A stretch of DNA of 12,525 bases, from contig JAEYWB010000496.1 of the NCBI GenBank assembly GCA_023429275.1, positions 1-12,525 on the forward strand, given 5' to 3'. The notes beneath the pieces are model-generated. The model saw only the letters and a program-made list of their open reading frames with translations, was not told where the DNA came from and did no database searches. Position numbers and translations under genes: made by a program. Within the stretch, counting starts at the first letter, position 1. The number at the start of each line of letters is the position of its first letter. Below are positions 1-6,267 of the stretch, one piece after another. This stretch comes from Planctomycetota bacterium (GTDB taxonomy: Bacteria > Planctomycetota > Planctomycetia > Planctomycetales > Planctomycetaceae).

Positions 1-1831
1 CACCCACCTCGTCCATGCCTTGCGGATGGCGTTCCGGAATCATCTCAACGTGGAGGCGATCGTCCGCAGCGCGGCGACAGACGACCTGATCCGACGGCAG
101 CCCCGAGTCGTCTTCGATCTATTGCTCGGGACGTCGATCCCGGCCGCCGTTGATCGGTTGGCGGATCTCACCCTCGCCCGGTGGGATTCCCCCCGGCGAA
201 GCGAGGCCCTGCAGCGGGTGGCCCGCTATAGCGAACCGGCCCGCGTTCAGAAGCTCATTGAACAGATCCGCGAGAAGCGTCTCGAACTGTCGCCGCTCCG
301 GGGGGTCATGACCTCCCTGCAGACGGGGCTCGAGCAGCGGGGCGGCGAGTCGACCGCGTGGCTCCGCCCCTGGGCGCTCGAGGTCGCGCAAGACCTGCTG
401 GGCCGGCCGGTCGAGGATCGGACGGTCTGGGTGGCCGCCTCCATCAATGGCGCGCCGCTTCCTGACAATCCCTTCGCGACACAGATCCGCCCCTCGGCCG
501 ACGGGGACCGTGACGGTGCGTTCTTCTGCACGCTGCCGAAGGGAGAGCAGAGGACCGGCGTTCTGCGGTCGTCGCCGTTCGCCTGCCCGAAGACGCTGTC
601 GTTCTGGATGGCAGGACACAACGGTTTCCCCTCGACCCCCGAGGATCCGCAGAACATCCTCGTCCTGCGGGACGCCTCGACCGGCGCGATCCTGAAGCAG
701 CAGCCCCCGCCGCGAAATGATCTCGCACAGAAGACCGTCTGGGATCTCCCGGAGATCGCAGGACGACAGGTTGTCCTCGAGATCTTCGACCGGGACGCTC
801 GCGACGCCTACGCCTGGCTGGCGGTCGGCCGGTTCTCGCTCGATTCCCTGAATCCGCGCGACGCCGTCTTGCCGATCGAACTGGCGACGAGGCTCACGGC
901 GAGCTTCCAGCTCAAGGAGGTTCAACCCGCACTTCTGGCGATCATCGCCAACAGCAAGGGATCGATAGCTCATCGAAGCCAGGCGGCGGAGGGGATTCTC
1001 GCCCTCGCCCCGGACACCCGTCTCGCCGCGCTGATGCCCTTCGCCCGCGATCCCTCCGTTGATGGCGGGATTCGGGAGAGATGCTTCGCGTGCCTCCTGT
1101 CCCGCGCGGACGCCGAGACCGCCGAACTGCTCGGTACCGTCCTGAAGACGGTCCCGTTCGTTCAGCAACGGGCCGCGGCCGAGCTGCTCGCGTCGGATCA
1201 GCAAGGCGCGGAGGTGCTGCTCTCGCTCATCGAGCAGGGACGGCTCTCGGCAACCCTCCTCCGCCATCCCCCTCTCGCGGAGAAGCTGAAACGGATCGGC
1301 CTCGCAGGACTCGAAGACCGGCTGGCATCGCTCACGAAGGACCTGCCCCCCGAGAACGAAGCGACAGCGAAGCTGATCGCCGAACGTCGGGAACAGCACG
1401 CGAAGGAGCCCCGGGATCCGGCGCTCGGAAAGGCGGTTTTTGCGAAACACTGTGCGGCCTGCCACCAGGTCGGCGATGTCGGAAACCGGGTCGGGCCGCA
1501 GCTCGACGGGGTCGGGATCCGCGGACTCGACCGGCTCCTCGAGGACATTCTCGACCCGAACCGGAACGTCGACGCCGCGTTCCGCTCCTCGACCCTCGTG
1601 CTGACCGACGGCCGGGTCCTGACCGGCCTCAAGCGCCGCGAGGAGGGAGAGATCCTCGTCTTCGCCGACGGCAAGGGACAGGAGTTCAAGGTCCCCAGGA
1701 GCGAGATCGACGAACAGGCCGTCTCTCCCCTGTCGCTGATGCCGGCCAACGTCGCGGAACTCGTGTCACCGGAGGAGTTTCAGAACCTGCTGGCGTTCCT
1801 GCTCACGCAAAGAACCGGCGAAGGCCGCTGA
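1..1831 (+). CDS. PVC-type haem-binding c-type cytochrome domain protein, 3' part (5' end outside window)
   Basis: The reading frame is open to the left edge (first full codon at base 2), so the start lies outside the window; the first start-like codon (TTG at 20) is not credible. The C-terminal domain carries a c-type haem site, CAACH, at 1451-1465, and a plausible distal Met ligand (LMPAN) at 1739-1741, inside the closing helix motif ending LLAFLLTQR. This is the Pirellula/Verrucomicrobium haem-binding domain arrangement. About 540-845 encodes a beta-rich segment (FWMAGHNGFP ... YAWLAVGRFSL) seen in this family, and 900-1400 looks like alpha-helical HEAT-type repeats. The family is exported and is thought to pass electrons during carbohydrate or alcohol oxidation; that role and the periplasmic location are family knowledge, not shown here. 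The missing N-terminal part may hold a beta-propeller dehydrogenase domain. Family call is firm; substrate is unknown. Confidence 0.88.
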   Translation, partial: THLVHALRMAFRNHLNVEAIVRSAATDDLIRRQPRVVFDLLLGTSIPAAVDRLADLTLARWDSPRRSEALQRVARYSEPARVQKLIEQIREKRLELSPLRGVMTSLQTGLEQRGGESTAWLRPWALEVAQDLLGRPVEDRTVWVAASINGAPLPDNPFATQIRPSADGDRDGAFFCTLPKGEQRTGVLRSSPFACPKTLSFWMAGHNGFPSTPEDPQNILVLRDASTGAILKQQPPPRNDLAQKTVWDLPEIAGRQVVLEIFDRDARDAYAWLAVGRFSLDSLNPRDAVLPIELATRLTASFQLKEVQPALLAIIANSKGSIAHRSQAAEGILALAPDTRLAALMPFARDPSVDGGIRERCFACLLSRADAETAELLGTVLKTVPFVQQRAAAELLASDQQGAEVLLSLIEQGRLSATLLRHPPLAEKLKRIGLAGLEDRLASLTKDLPPENEATAKLIAERREQHAKEPRDPALGKAVFAKHCAACHQVGDVGNRVGPQLDGVGIRGLDRLLEDILDPNRNVDAAFRSSTLVLTDGRVLTGLKRREEGEILVFADGKGQEFKVPRSEIDEQAVSPLSLMPANVAELVSPEEFQNLLAFLLTQRTGEGR

Positions 1832-1864
1832 GTCGCCATCCCGCTCCACCAGATGGCTACCGAT

Positions 1865-1882
1865 GCACTCCGCGCGGAGTGC
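1865..1882. repeat. 18-bp perfect palindrome
   Basis: GCACTCCGCGCGGAGTGC is an exact palindrome that can fold as a 7-bp stem with a GCGC loop. It starts 33 bp after the stop of the haem protein gene. It could end that transcript, bind a dimeric protein, or be a dispersed repeat. Its central 15 nt recur at 5681-5695. There is no T-run after it, so it is not a classic terminator. Confidence 0.6.
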
Positions 1883-1897
1883 GACTTGAGCGAAAGC

Positions 1898-1911
1898 CGG
1901 CTCGCGAGCCG
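1898..1911. repeat. 14-bp perfect palindrome
   Basis: CGGCTCGCGAGCCG is an exact palindrome 15 bp after the previous one, in the same gap between the haem protein gene and the methyltransferase gene. Two perfect palindromes within 47 bp suggest a compound repeat or an operator/terminator region rather than chance. No function is shown. Confidence 0.5.
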
Positions 1912-2051
1912 AGAATCTTCGAATTCGCTCTCCGCGGCCCGTCCGGCTGCCGATCGGAGGTTGACTTTTCCGCCTGCAGCGAGCGACCTCCACTCTTCGG
2001 CCCCGATTGCCGATTGCACTTCTGCGCCGCGCCAGTGTTGCGTGGCACCAC

Positions 2052-2060
2052 AAGGAGGAG
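2052..2060 (+). promoter_or_regulatory. Ribosome binding site of the methyltransferase gene
   Basis: AAGGAGGAG ends 8 bases before the ATG at 2069. It decides the start, because the same frame is open upstream to an ATG at 1853 that has no such site. Confidence 0.8.
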
Positions 2061-2068
2061 TGCGGCTC

Positions 2069-2713
2069 ATGTCGGCCAGGAAGTCTGCCACGCCCAGTCC
2101 GGTTCCCGTCCGTCTGCTGCGCAACCTGCTCGGAACCTCTTCCGCCCCGAAGATCAAGGTGCTCGACGTCGGCTGCGGCGACGGCTCCGTCGTCCGCGCT
2201 CTGCGGACCCTCGGGGCCGAGGCGGTCGGAATCGACGACGTCCTGTCGGCACCGGGCGAAGGACTGACGGCGGGCTCGCTCGCATCCAACCTCGCCTACC
2301 CCGCCCACTCGTTCGATGTCGTCCTCGTCCGGGGAATGAAGGTCTACGGGCAGCCAGGACCGTTTCAGGGGCCGGAAGTCTTCACCTCGACGGCGAACCT
2401 TCTGTCGTGCCTGCGCCCCGCCGGCCGGCTGGTGCTGTTCGAACCGCTGGAGCTCGGCGGACAGGCGGCTCCCGACGCAGGCCGGCTGAATGCGTGGCGT
2501 GAGCACCTCGCCCGGTTCCCCGGAGCGTGCGAAGTCCGCCAGTTCCGGGACGGCCTCGGATTTCTCCTGGGCTTCAAGTGGCTGCTCGGCGAGAAGCGGA
2601 TCAAGGCAACCATCGTCTCTATGACGATCCCGACGCAGTCGATCTCCCGGCTGGAGTGGCACCGGATCGTCCGGGACATCCTCATCGGCAAGACGAAACG
2701 CGGCGCGGCCTGA
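2069..2713 (+). CDS. Class I SAM-dependent methyltransferase
   Basis: A 214-residue protein. Residues 31-40 (VLDVGCGDGS) are the glycine-rich motif I that binds S-adenosylmethionine. AVGIDD at 52-57 gives the acidic residue at the end of strand beta-2 that usually holds the ribose. FDVVLVRG at 82-89 is the motif around strand beta-4, and LRPAGRLVLFEPLEL follows as the beta-5 region. The fold is therefore a Methyltransf_11/25-like domain without extra domains. The substrate cannot be read from the sequence. The start at 2069 is chosen for its strong ribosome binding site. The in-frame upstream extension has low-quality, repeat-derived sequence and is probably leader. The gene follows the haem protein gene by 237 bp and is followed by a hairpin, so it may be its own transcription unit. 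Cytosolic location is inferred from the absence of a signal peptide. Confidence 0.82.
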   Translation: MSARKSATPSPVPVRLLRNLLGTSSAPKIKVLDVGCGDGSVVRALRTLGAEAVGIDDVLSAPGEGLTAGSLASNLAYPAHSFDVVLVRGMKVYGQPGPFQGPEVFTSTANLLSCLRPAGRLVLFEPLELGGQAAPDAGRLNAWREHLARFPGACEVRQFRDGLGFLLGFKWLLGEKRIKATIVSMTIPTQSISRLEWHRIVRDILIGKTKRGAA

Positions 2714-2740
2714 GCCATCAAGGTACGCTCTTCGAAAGTC

Positions 2741-2761
2741 CCCTTTCGCTCCGCGAAAGGG
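2741..2761 (+). terminator. Hairpin after the methyltransferase gene, possible terminator
   Basis: CCCTTTCGC and GCGAAAGGG form a perfect 9-bp stem with a TCC loop, 27 bp after the stop codon. The following bases (CGTTCGTTT) hold only a weak T-rich stretch, so factor-independent termination is plausible but not certain. It separates the methyltransferase gene from the DUF255 gene. Confidence 0.5.
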
Positions 2762-2794
2762 CGTTCGTTTGCAGTGCGAAAGACGACAGAGCGT

Positions 2795-2828
2795 AGAATC
2801 TCCCGGCCACGGCCACCGAGGAGATTCT
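2795..2828 (+). promoter_or_regulatory. Stem-loop covering the ribosome binding site of the DUF255 gene
   Basis: AGAATCTCC (2795-2803) pairs perfectly with GGAGATTCT (2820-2828) over 9 bp, with a 16-nt loop. The 3' arm contains the GGAG core of the ribosome binding site (GAGGAG, 2818-2823), and the ATG follows 4 bases after the stem. In the mRNA this would hide the binding site. Control by temperature, a ligand, an sRNA or a protein would fit, but none is shown. The loop holds a CGGCCA direct repeat. Confidence 0.5.
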
Positions 2829-2832
2829 TCCC

Positions 2833-4914
2833 ATGCAGCCGCAGTCGCCCTCCGCTCATCCCGCCAACCGGCTCGCGAGGGAAACATCTCCCTACCTGCT
2901 TCAGCACGCTCATAACCCCGTCGACTGGTATCCCTGGGGGGATGAGGCCTTCCTGAAGGCGAAGCTCGAAGATAAGCCGGTCTTCCTCTCTGTCGGCTAC
3001 AGCGCCTGCCACTGGTGTCACGTCATGGAGCGGGAGAGCTTCGAGAACGAAGCGATCGCCGCCGTCATGAACGAGCACTTCGTCTGCGTGAAGGTCGACC
3101 GCGAAGATCGGCCCGATGTCGACCAGATCTACATGGCGGCGGTGCAGCTCATCAGTCGACACGGCGGCTGGCCGATGTCGGTCTTTCTCACGCCCGAAGG
3201 GGAACCGTTCTTCGGCGGGACCTACTGGCCGCCGGAGAACCGGATGGGGATGCGGGGATTCCGCGACATCCTGCTGACGATGCACGACTACTGGGTCAAT
3301 CGCCGACAGGACGTCACCCGCAGCGCCGCCGAACTGGTCGAAGCGCTCGGCTCGGTCACCTCTCCATCGTTTGAGGAATCTCCTCTCACCGAAGAGATCC
3401 TGCAGAAGGCGACGCGGGACATGATCGCCGCGGCCGACCGAACGCACGGCGGCTTCGGCGACGCTCCGAAGTTTCCGCATCCGATGGACATCCGCCTTCT
3501 GCTGCGGGCGTGGAAGCGGTTCGGGAACGACGACGCCCTCGCCGTCGCGCGGCTGGCGCTCGACAAGATGGCCCTCGGCGGGATCTACGATCACCTCGGC
3601 GGAGGCTTTCACCGGTACTCGACCGACCGCCGCTGGCTGGTGCCGCACTTCGAGAAGATGCTGTACGACAACGCCCTGCTGGTCCCCGCGTATCTCGAGG
3701 CGTTCCAGATCACCGGCGATGCGCTCTACGAGAAGGTTTCACACGAGACGCTCGACTACGTCCTGCGGGAGATGACACAGCCGGAAGGGGGCTTCTACTC
3801 GACGCAGGATGCCGACAGCGAAGGAGTCGAGGGAAAGTTCTTCGTCTGGACGGAGGACGAGATCGTCGAGGCGCTCGGTCCCGAGGAGGCGCGAGTCTTC
3901 TGCGACGGCTACGACGTCACCCCCCGCGGCAACTGGGAAGAGACCAACATCCTCAACCGTCCGAAGCCGATTCCCGAGGCAGCGGCGATGCTCGGCCTCG
4001 ATCCCGCAGCACTTCAGGTTCGCCTCGATGTCGCGCGGGAGAAGCTGCTGGCGGTTCGGTCCAGGCGCGTCCCGCCTGGCCGTGACGACAAGGTCCTCGC
4101 GAGCTGGAACGGCCTGATGATCTCCGCCATGAGCCGCGGTGCACAGGTTCTTGGAGACGACCGCTACCTCGCCGCGGCCTCCTCCGCTGCCGGGTTCATC
4201 CTGACGACGATGCGGGATGACGCGGGGCGGCTTCTCCACTCGTACAAGGATGGCCGGGCGCGGTTCTCCGCGTACCTCGACGACTACGCCTGCCTCGTCG
4301 ACGGACTGGTCGATCTCTGGCAGGCGACGTTCGAACCGAAATGGCTCACCGCCGCCATCGAGCTGGCGGAACAGATGCTGGCCCGGTTCCGCGATCCGGA
4401 TGATGGAGGCTTCTTCTACACGGCGAGCGACCACGAGCAGCTCATCACGCGCACGAAGGACTCGCAGGACAACGCCACTCCTTCCGGAAGCAGCATGGCC
4501 GCACAGGGCCTGCTGCGTCTCGGTCGACTGACGGGCCGGGCCGACCTCGAGGAAGCGGGATACCAGACGCTCGTCTCCCTCTCCGGAATGCTCGCTCAGC
4601 ATCCCCGCGTTGCGGGCCAGGCGCTGCAGGCTCTCGACTTCCATCTCGGTCCGTCGCCGGAGATCGTTCTGGTCGATGGCCCAGACCCGGCGACTGGCAA
4701 CGCGATCCTTCAAGAACTGCATCGCCGATTCCTCCCGAACGCTCTCCTCGCACGGCGACCACACACCCTCACGGAAGAGGCCCTGCCGACTGCTCTCGCG
4801 CCCCTGCTGGGAGGCCGCATTCCCGGCGACGCCCCGCAGGTCTACGTCTGCCACCGCGGCGCGTGTGACCTGCCGGTCGGCACCGCGGAGGAGTTGTTGC
4901 GTCGCCTGCAGTGA
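2833..4914 (+). CDS. DUF255 / SPATA20 (YyaL-type) thioredoxin-domain protein
   Basis: A 693-residue protein, normal length for this widely conserved family. Residues 1 to about 165 are a thioredoxin-like domain with the family hallmarks: NPVDWYPWG near the start, C59-H60-W61-C62 in the active-site position (SACHWCHVM), and [11 protein letters not shown] from residue 111. The remainder resembles an (alpha/alpha)6 barrel of the six-hairpin-glycosidase type, with many Trp/Tyr/Gly-rich turns. Near the C-terminus C673 and C678 (VCHRGAC) match the CxxxxC usual in the family. Bacterial members are of unproven function; a redox role with an added carbohydrate- or isomerase-like module is an inference from fold. 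No signal peptide is seen, so it is probably cytosolic. The start at 2833 has GAGGAG nine bases upstream, and that site lies inside a stem-loop. It is the last + strand gene before a convergent junction. Confidence 0.9.
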   Translation: MQPQSPSAHPANRLARETSPYLLQHAHNPVDWYPWGDEAFLKAKLEDKPVFLSVGYSACHWCHVMERESFENEAIAAVMNEHFVCVKVDREDRPDVDQIYMAAVQLISRHGGWPMSVFLTPEGEPFFGGTYWPPENRMGMRGFRDILLTMHDYWVNRRQDVTRSAAELVEALGSVTSPSFEESPLTEEILQKATRDMIAAADRTHGGFGDAPKFPHPMDIRLLLRAWKRFGNDDALAVARLALDKMALGGIYDHLGGGFHRYSTDRRWLVPHFEKMLYDNALLVPAYLEAFQITGDALYEKVSHETLDYVLREMTQPEGGFYSTQDADSEGVEGKFFVWTEDEIVEALGPEEARVFCDGYDVTPRGNWEETNILNRPKPIPEAAAMLGLDPAALQVRLDVAREKLLAVRSRRVPPGRDDKVLASWNGLMISAMSRGAQVLGDDRYLAAASSAAGFILTTMRDDAGRLLHSYKDGRARFSAYLDDYACLVDGLVDLWQATFEPKWLTAAIELAEQMLARFRDPDDGGFFYTASDHEQLITRTKDSQDNATPSGSSMAAQGLLRLGRLTGRADLEEAGYQTLVSLSGMLAQHPRVAGQALQALDFHLGPSPEIVLVDGPDPATGNAILQELHRRFLPNALLARRPHTLTEEALPTALAPLLGGRIPGDAPQVYVCHRGACDLPVGTAEELLRRLQ

Positions 4915-5162
4915 AGCGAACCGCGAAGCTCACCGCAGTCAGTGCAGGACCGACCTCCTCCGGCCAAAGGGGCCACCAGTTCTTCCAGCCCGGTCCAGCG
5001 GGCCGGGTCTGCCGCCGAAGAGAGCGTGCAGGCCTGAAGGGCCGGCCGTTCAGACCATGGCCGGAACGGCTGGCCTTTCGGGCCGGACGGTCATGAAGGG
5101 CCGGTGGCAACCAGGCCGGTTGGACCTCGCTGGAAGAACGAATGGCCTTCGGGCTGTAGAAC
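4915..5162. other. Convergent intergenic region rich in GGCCGG-type repeats
   Basis: No credible gene. Short open frames here are low-complexity Arg/Gly/Pro. The region lies between two converging genes, so terminators are expected. It holds CCCGG/CCGGG arms at 4989-5007, a 20-bp near-palindrome at 5034-5053, CCGTTC/GAACGG arms at 5046-5069, and a direct repeat TGAAGGGCCGG at 5035-5045 and 5094-5104. No hairpin is followed by a T-run. The density of related words suggests dispersed intergenic repeat DNA. Confidence 0.5.
5034..5053. repeat. 20-bp near-perfect palindrome
   Basis: CTGAAGGGCCGGCCGTTCAG is self-complementary except for one opposed G/G pair. It could be a two-way terminator for the converging genes. 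Related words occur at 5094-5104 and, inverted, at 5488-5498. Confidence 0.5.
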
Positions 5163-5462
5163 CTATTCCTCCTCCCGATCGTCGTAGGCATTCACCATCC
5201 GGGACTTGTCGACTCCCCGTTCGAGGCCGGCGAGCTGGTCGTAAGTCCTGCGAAACCGCGGCCAGCGGTCGGCACTGAGCTGGCGACGCGGCACGCCTGT
5301 CAGGCGGGAGACCTCGGAGAGGCTCGGGAGCGATGGAGCGGTCTGCATGTGGTGGATCAGCCAGGAGATCGTCTCGGACTCATTCTTCGAGCGGTTGTCC
5401 GTCCGGAGGAACTCGAGGAACTTCTCGAAGGCGACACGGATCCGTTCGTGGTCATTTGCCAT
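5163..5462 (-). CDS. Small conserved-looking hypothetical protein, possible helix-turn-helix
   Basis: A 99-residue protein that I do not recognise as a named family. The first 40 residues look helical and charged (ERIRVAFEKFLEFLR). Residues 48-66 (LSEVSRLTGVPRRQLSADR) have the spacing of a helix-turn-helix, with SRLTGVP as turn and the next helix as recognition helix. WPRFRRTYDQL follows, and the tail is acidic (YDDREEE). A DNA-binding or adaptor role is an inference. The start is taken as the ATG at 5462-5460; the ribosome binding site there is weak (GAGAAA directly before the ATG). An in-frame extension upstream to 5576 runs through an AT-rich leader and a palindrome, and has poor coding character. 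The gene converges on the DUF255 gene and has an operator-like dyad about 50 bp upstream of its start, which would suit self-regulation. Confidence 0.62.
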   Translation of the reverse strand: MANDHERIRVAFEKFLEFLRTDNRSKNESETISWLIHHMQTAPSLPSLSEVSRLTGVPRRQLSADRWPRFRRTYDQLAGLERGVDKSRMVNAYDDREEE

Positions 5463-5507
5463 TTTCTCAAAGCAATTTCGTTGACGCGGCCCTTCAGGAC
5501 CTGTACT

Positions 5508-5536
5508 GTTTTTCACGTGTGAACACCTTTTCCACA
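5508..5536. promoter_or_regulatory. Operator-like dyad and DnaA-box-like word in an AT-richer leader
   Basis: TTCAC-GT-GTGAA (5512-5523) is an inverted repeat with 5-bp arms. TTTTCCACA (5528-5536) fits the relaxed DnaA-box consensus TTWTNCACA. Both lie 50-75 bp upstream of the start of the small hypothetical gene. They could form its operator/promoter region. A single DnaA-box match with no dnaA or dnaN nearby is weak evidence for an origin. No clear -35/-10 pair is visible. Confidence 0.35.
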
Positions 5537-5557
5537 AGAGAGGTTGACACATCCCGC

Positions 5558-5588
5558 GAGCCGCAGGGGGCACCATCCCCTGCGGCTC
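5558..5588. repeat. Perfect 12-bp hairpin
   Basis: GAGCCGCAGGGG (5558-5569) pairs exactly with CCCCTGCGGCTC (5577-5588) around a 7-nt loop. It is the strongest hairpin in the window. It lies upstream of the small hypothetical gene, with no gene ending nearby on either strand, so it is either a terminator of an unseen transcript or a dispersed palindromic repeat. No T-run follows on either strand. Confidence 0.6.
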
Positions 5589-6267
5589 ACTTCATTTCCG
5601 GCGCCTGGCCAGCCGTTCTGATTCCGAACATGTTTTGCTATTGCACTTTGCGCTGCTGACTCTTTGCTGATCGGGACAGGACTCCGCGCGGAGTGGATGA
5701 ACCGAAGCGACAGATTGCTGGCGCAACGGGTTAGAGATCCGTCGCTCGACCGCCGGTGTACAGGCCCATTTCGTACAAGGTTTAACACCGCTCACGGCGC
5801 GCATCGCCCCCCTGATTCACAGGTTGCGATCGGCCTCAGCCGAAGCGTCGGACTACCTGACGATCGGCCACCGCTGTCGGACGCGGAGCATCACAGCGTG
5901 CGCACGGAGAAAGGCCAGCCCACGGCAAAAGCGAGGATTCGTCCGCCAGTCGATGATGAGCGAATCAGTGGGCATGAGCGCACGAAAAGACAATGCAGCC
6001 GATCCAGGGTCCGCCTCCAAGCACCGGCCCGGAAGATCCTTCAGGGCCGGAGAGGATGGTACCCGCCCCGGAAGGGCTGCTCAACTGCAAAGTGGACAAA
6101 TTTACACTGACCGCTGGCAGGAGTGGTTAACATGCGGGTTTTCCCGGGGAAACGGGGTCGACCGTCCCCCTCGCGCTCCTGAGAAGCGGGTGCCTGCGTC
6201 ATGTGTGACCACGCCTCCGACCTTTTGGGCAGCCGGCGATCGCTCGCTCATCTGCGGAGCAGGATGG
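5589..6267. other. Long gene-free region
   Basis: About 680 bp with no convincing coding sequence on either strand. Open frames across it are Arg/Pro/Ser-rich, lack ribosome binding sites and match nothing I recognise. It holds a second copy of the ACTCCGCGCGGAGTG palindrome (5681-5695), a GGCCAGCCGTTC word (5607-5618) that recurs inverted at 5064-5075, and an imperfect GTTTTCCCGGGGAAAC dyad at 6138-6153 that may lie in the 3' region of the ceramidase-like gene. No tRNA-like fold was seen. A small RNA gene cannot be excluded. Confidence 0.5.
5681..5695. repeat. Second copy of the ACTCCGCGCGGAGTG palindromic element
   Basis: ACTCCGCGCGGAGTG is identical to bases 1868-1882 near the left end; its first 14 bases are a perfect palindrome. 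It lies in gene-free DNA. Flanking sequence is not clearly alike, so the shared unit is short. Confidence 0.6.

Noticed and set aside
1853..2068. N-terminal extension of the methyltransferase to an ATG at 1853
   Set aside because: It would translate two perfect palindromes, has no ribosome binding site, and the ATG at 2069 has an excellent one.
1081..2502. 473-codon + strand frame overlapping the haem protein and methyltransferase genes
   Set aside because: Arg/Pro/Gly-rich shadow in another frame that runs across a gene boundary.
119..4854. Several 370-450-codon - strand frames opposite the haem protein, methyltransferase and DUF255 genes
   Set aside because: All are antisense to well-supported + strand genes and show no domains.
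5544..5572. TTGACA at 5544-5549 as a + strand -35 box
   Set aside because: No -10-like hexamer lies 16-18 bp downstream; that space is the GC-rich hairpin, and no + strand gene follows.
5463..5576. 38-residue N-terminal extension of the small hypothetical protein
   Set aside because: It runs through an AT-rich leader and half of a 12-bp hairpin and has no coding character; the shorter form starts with plausible helical sequence.
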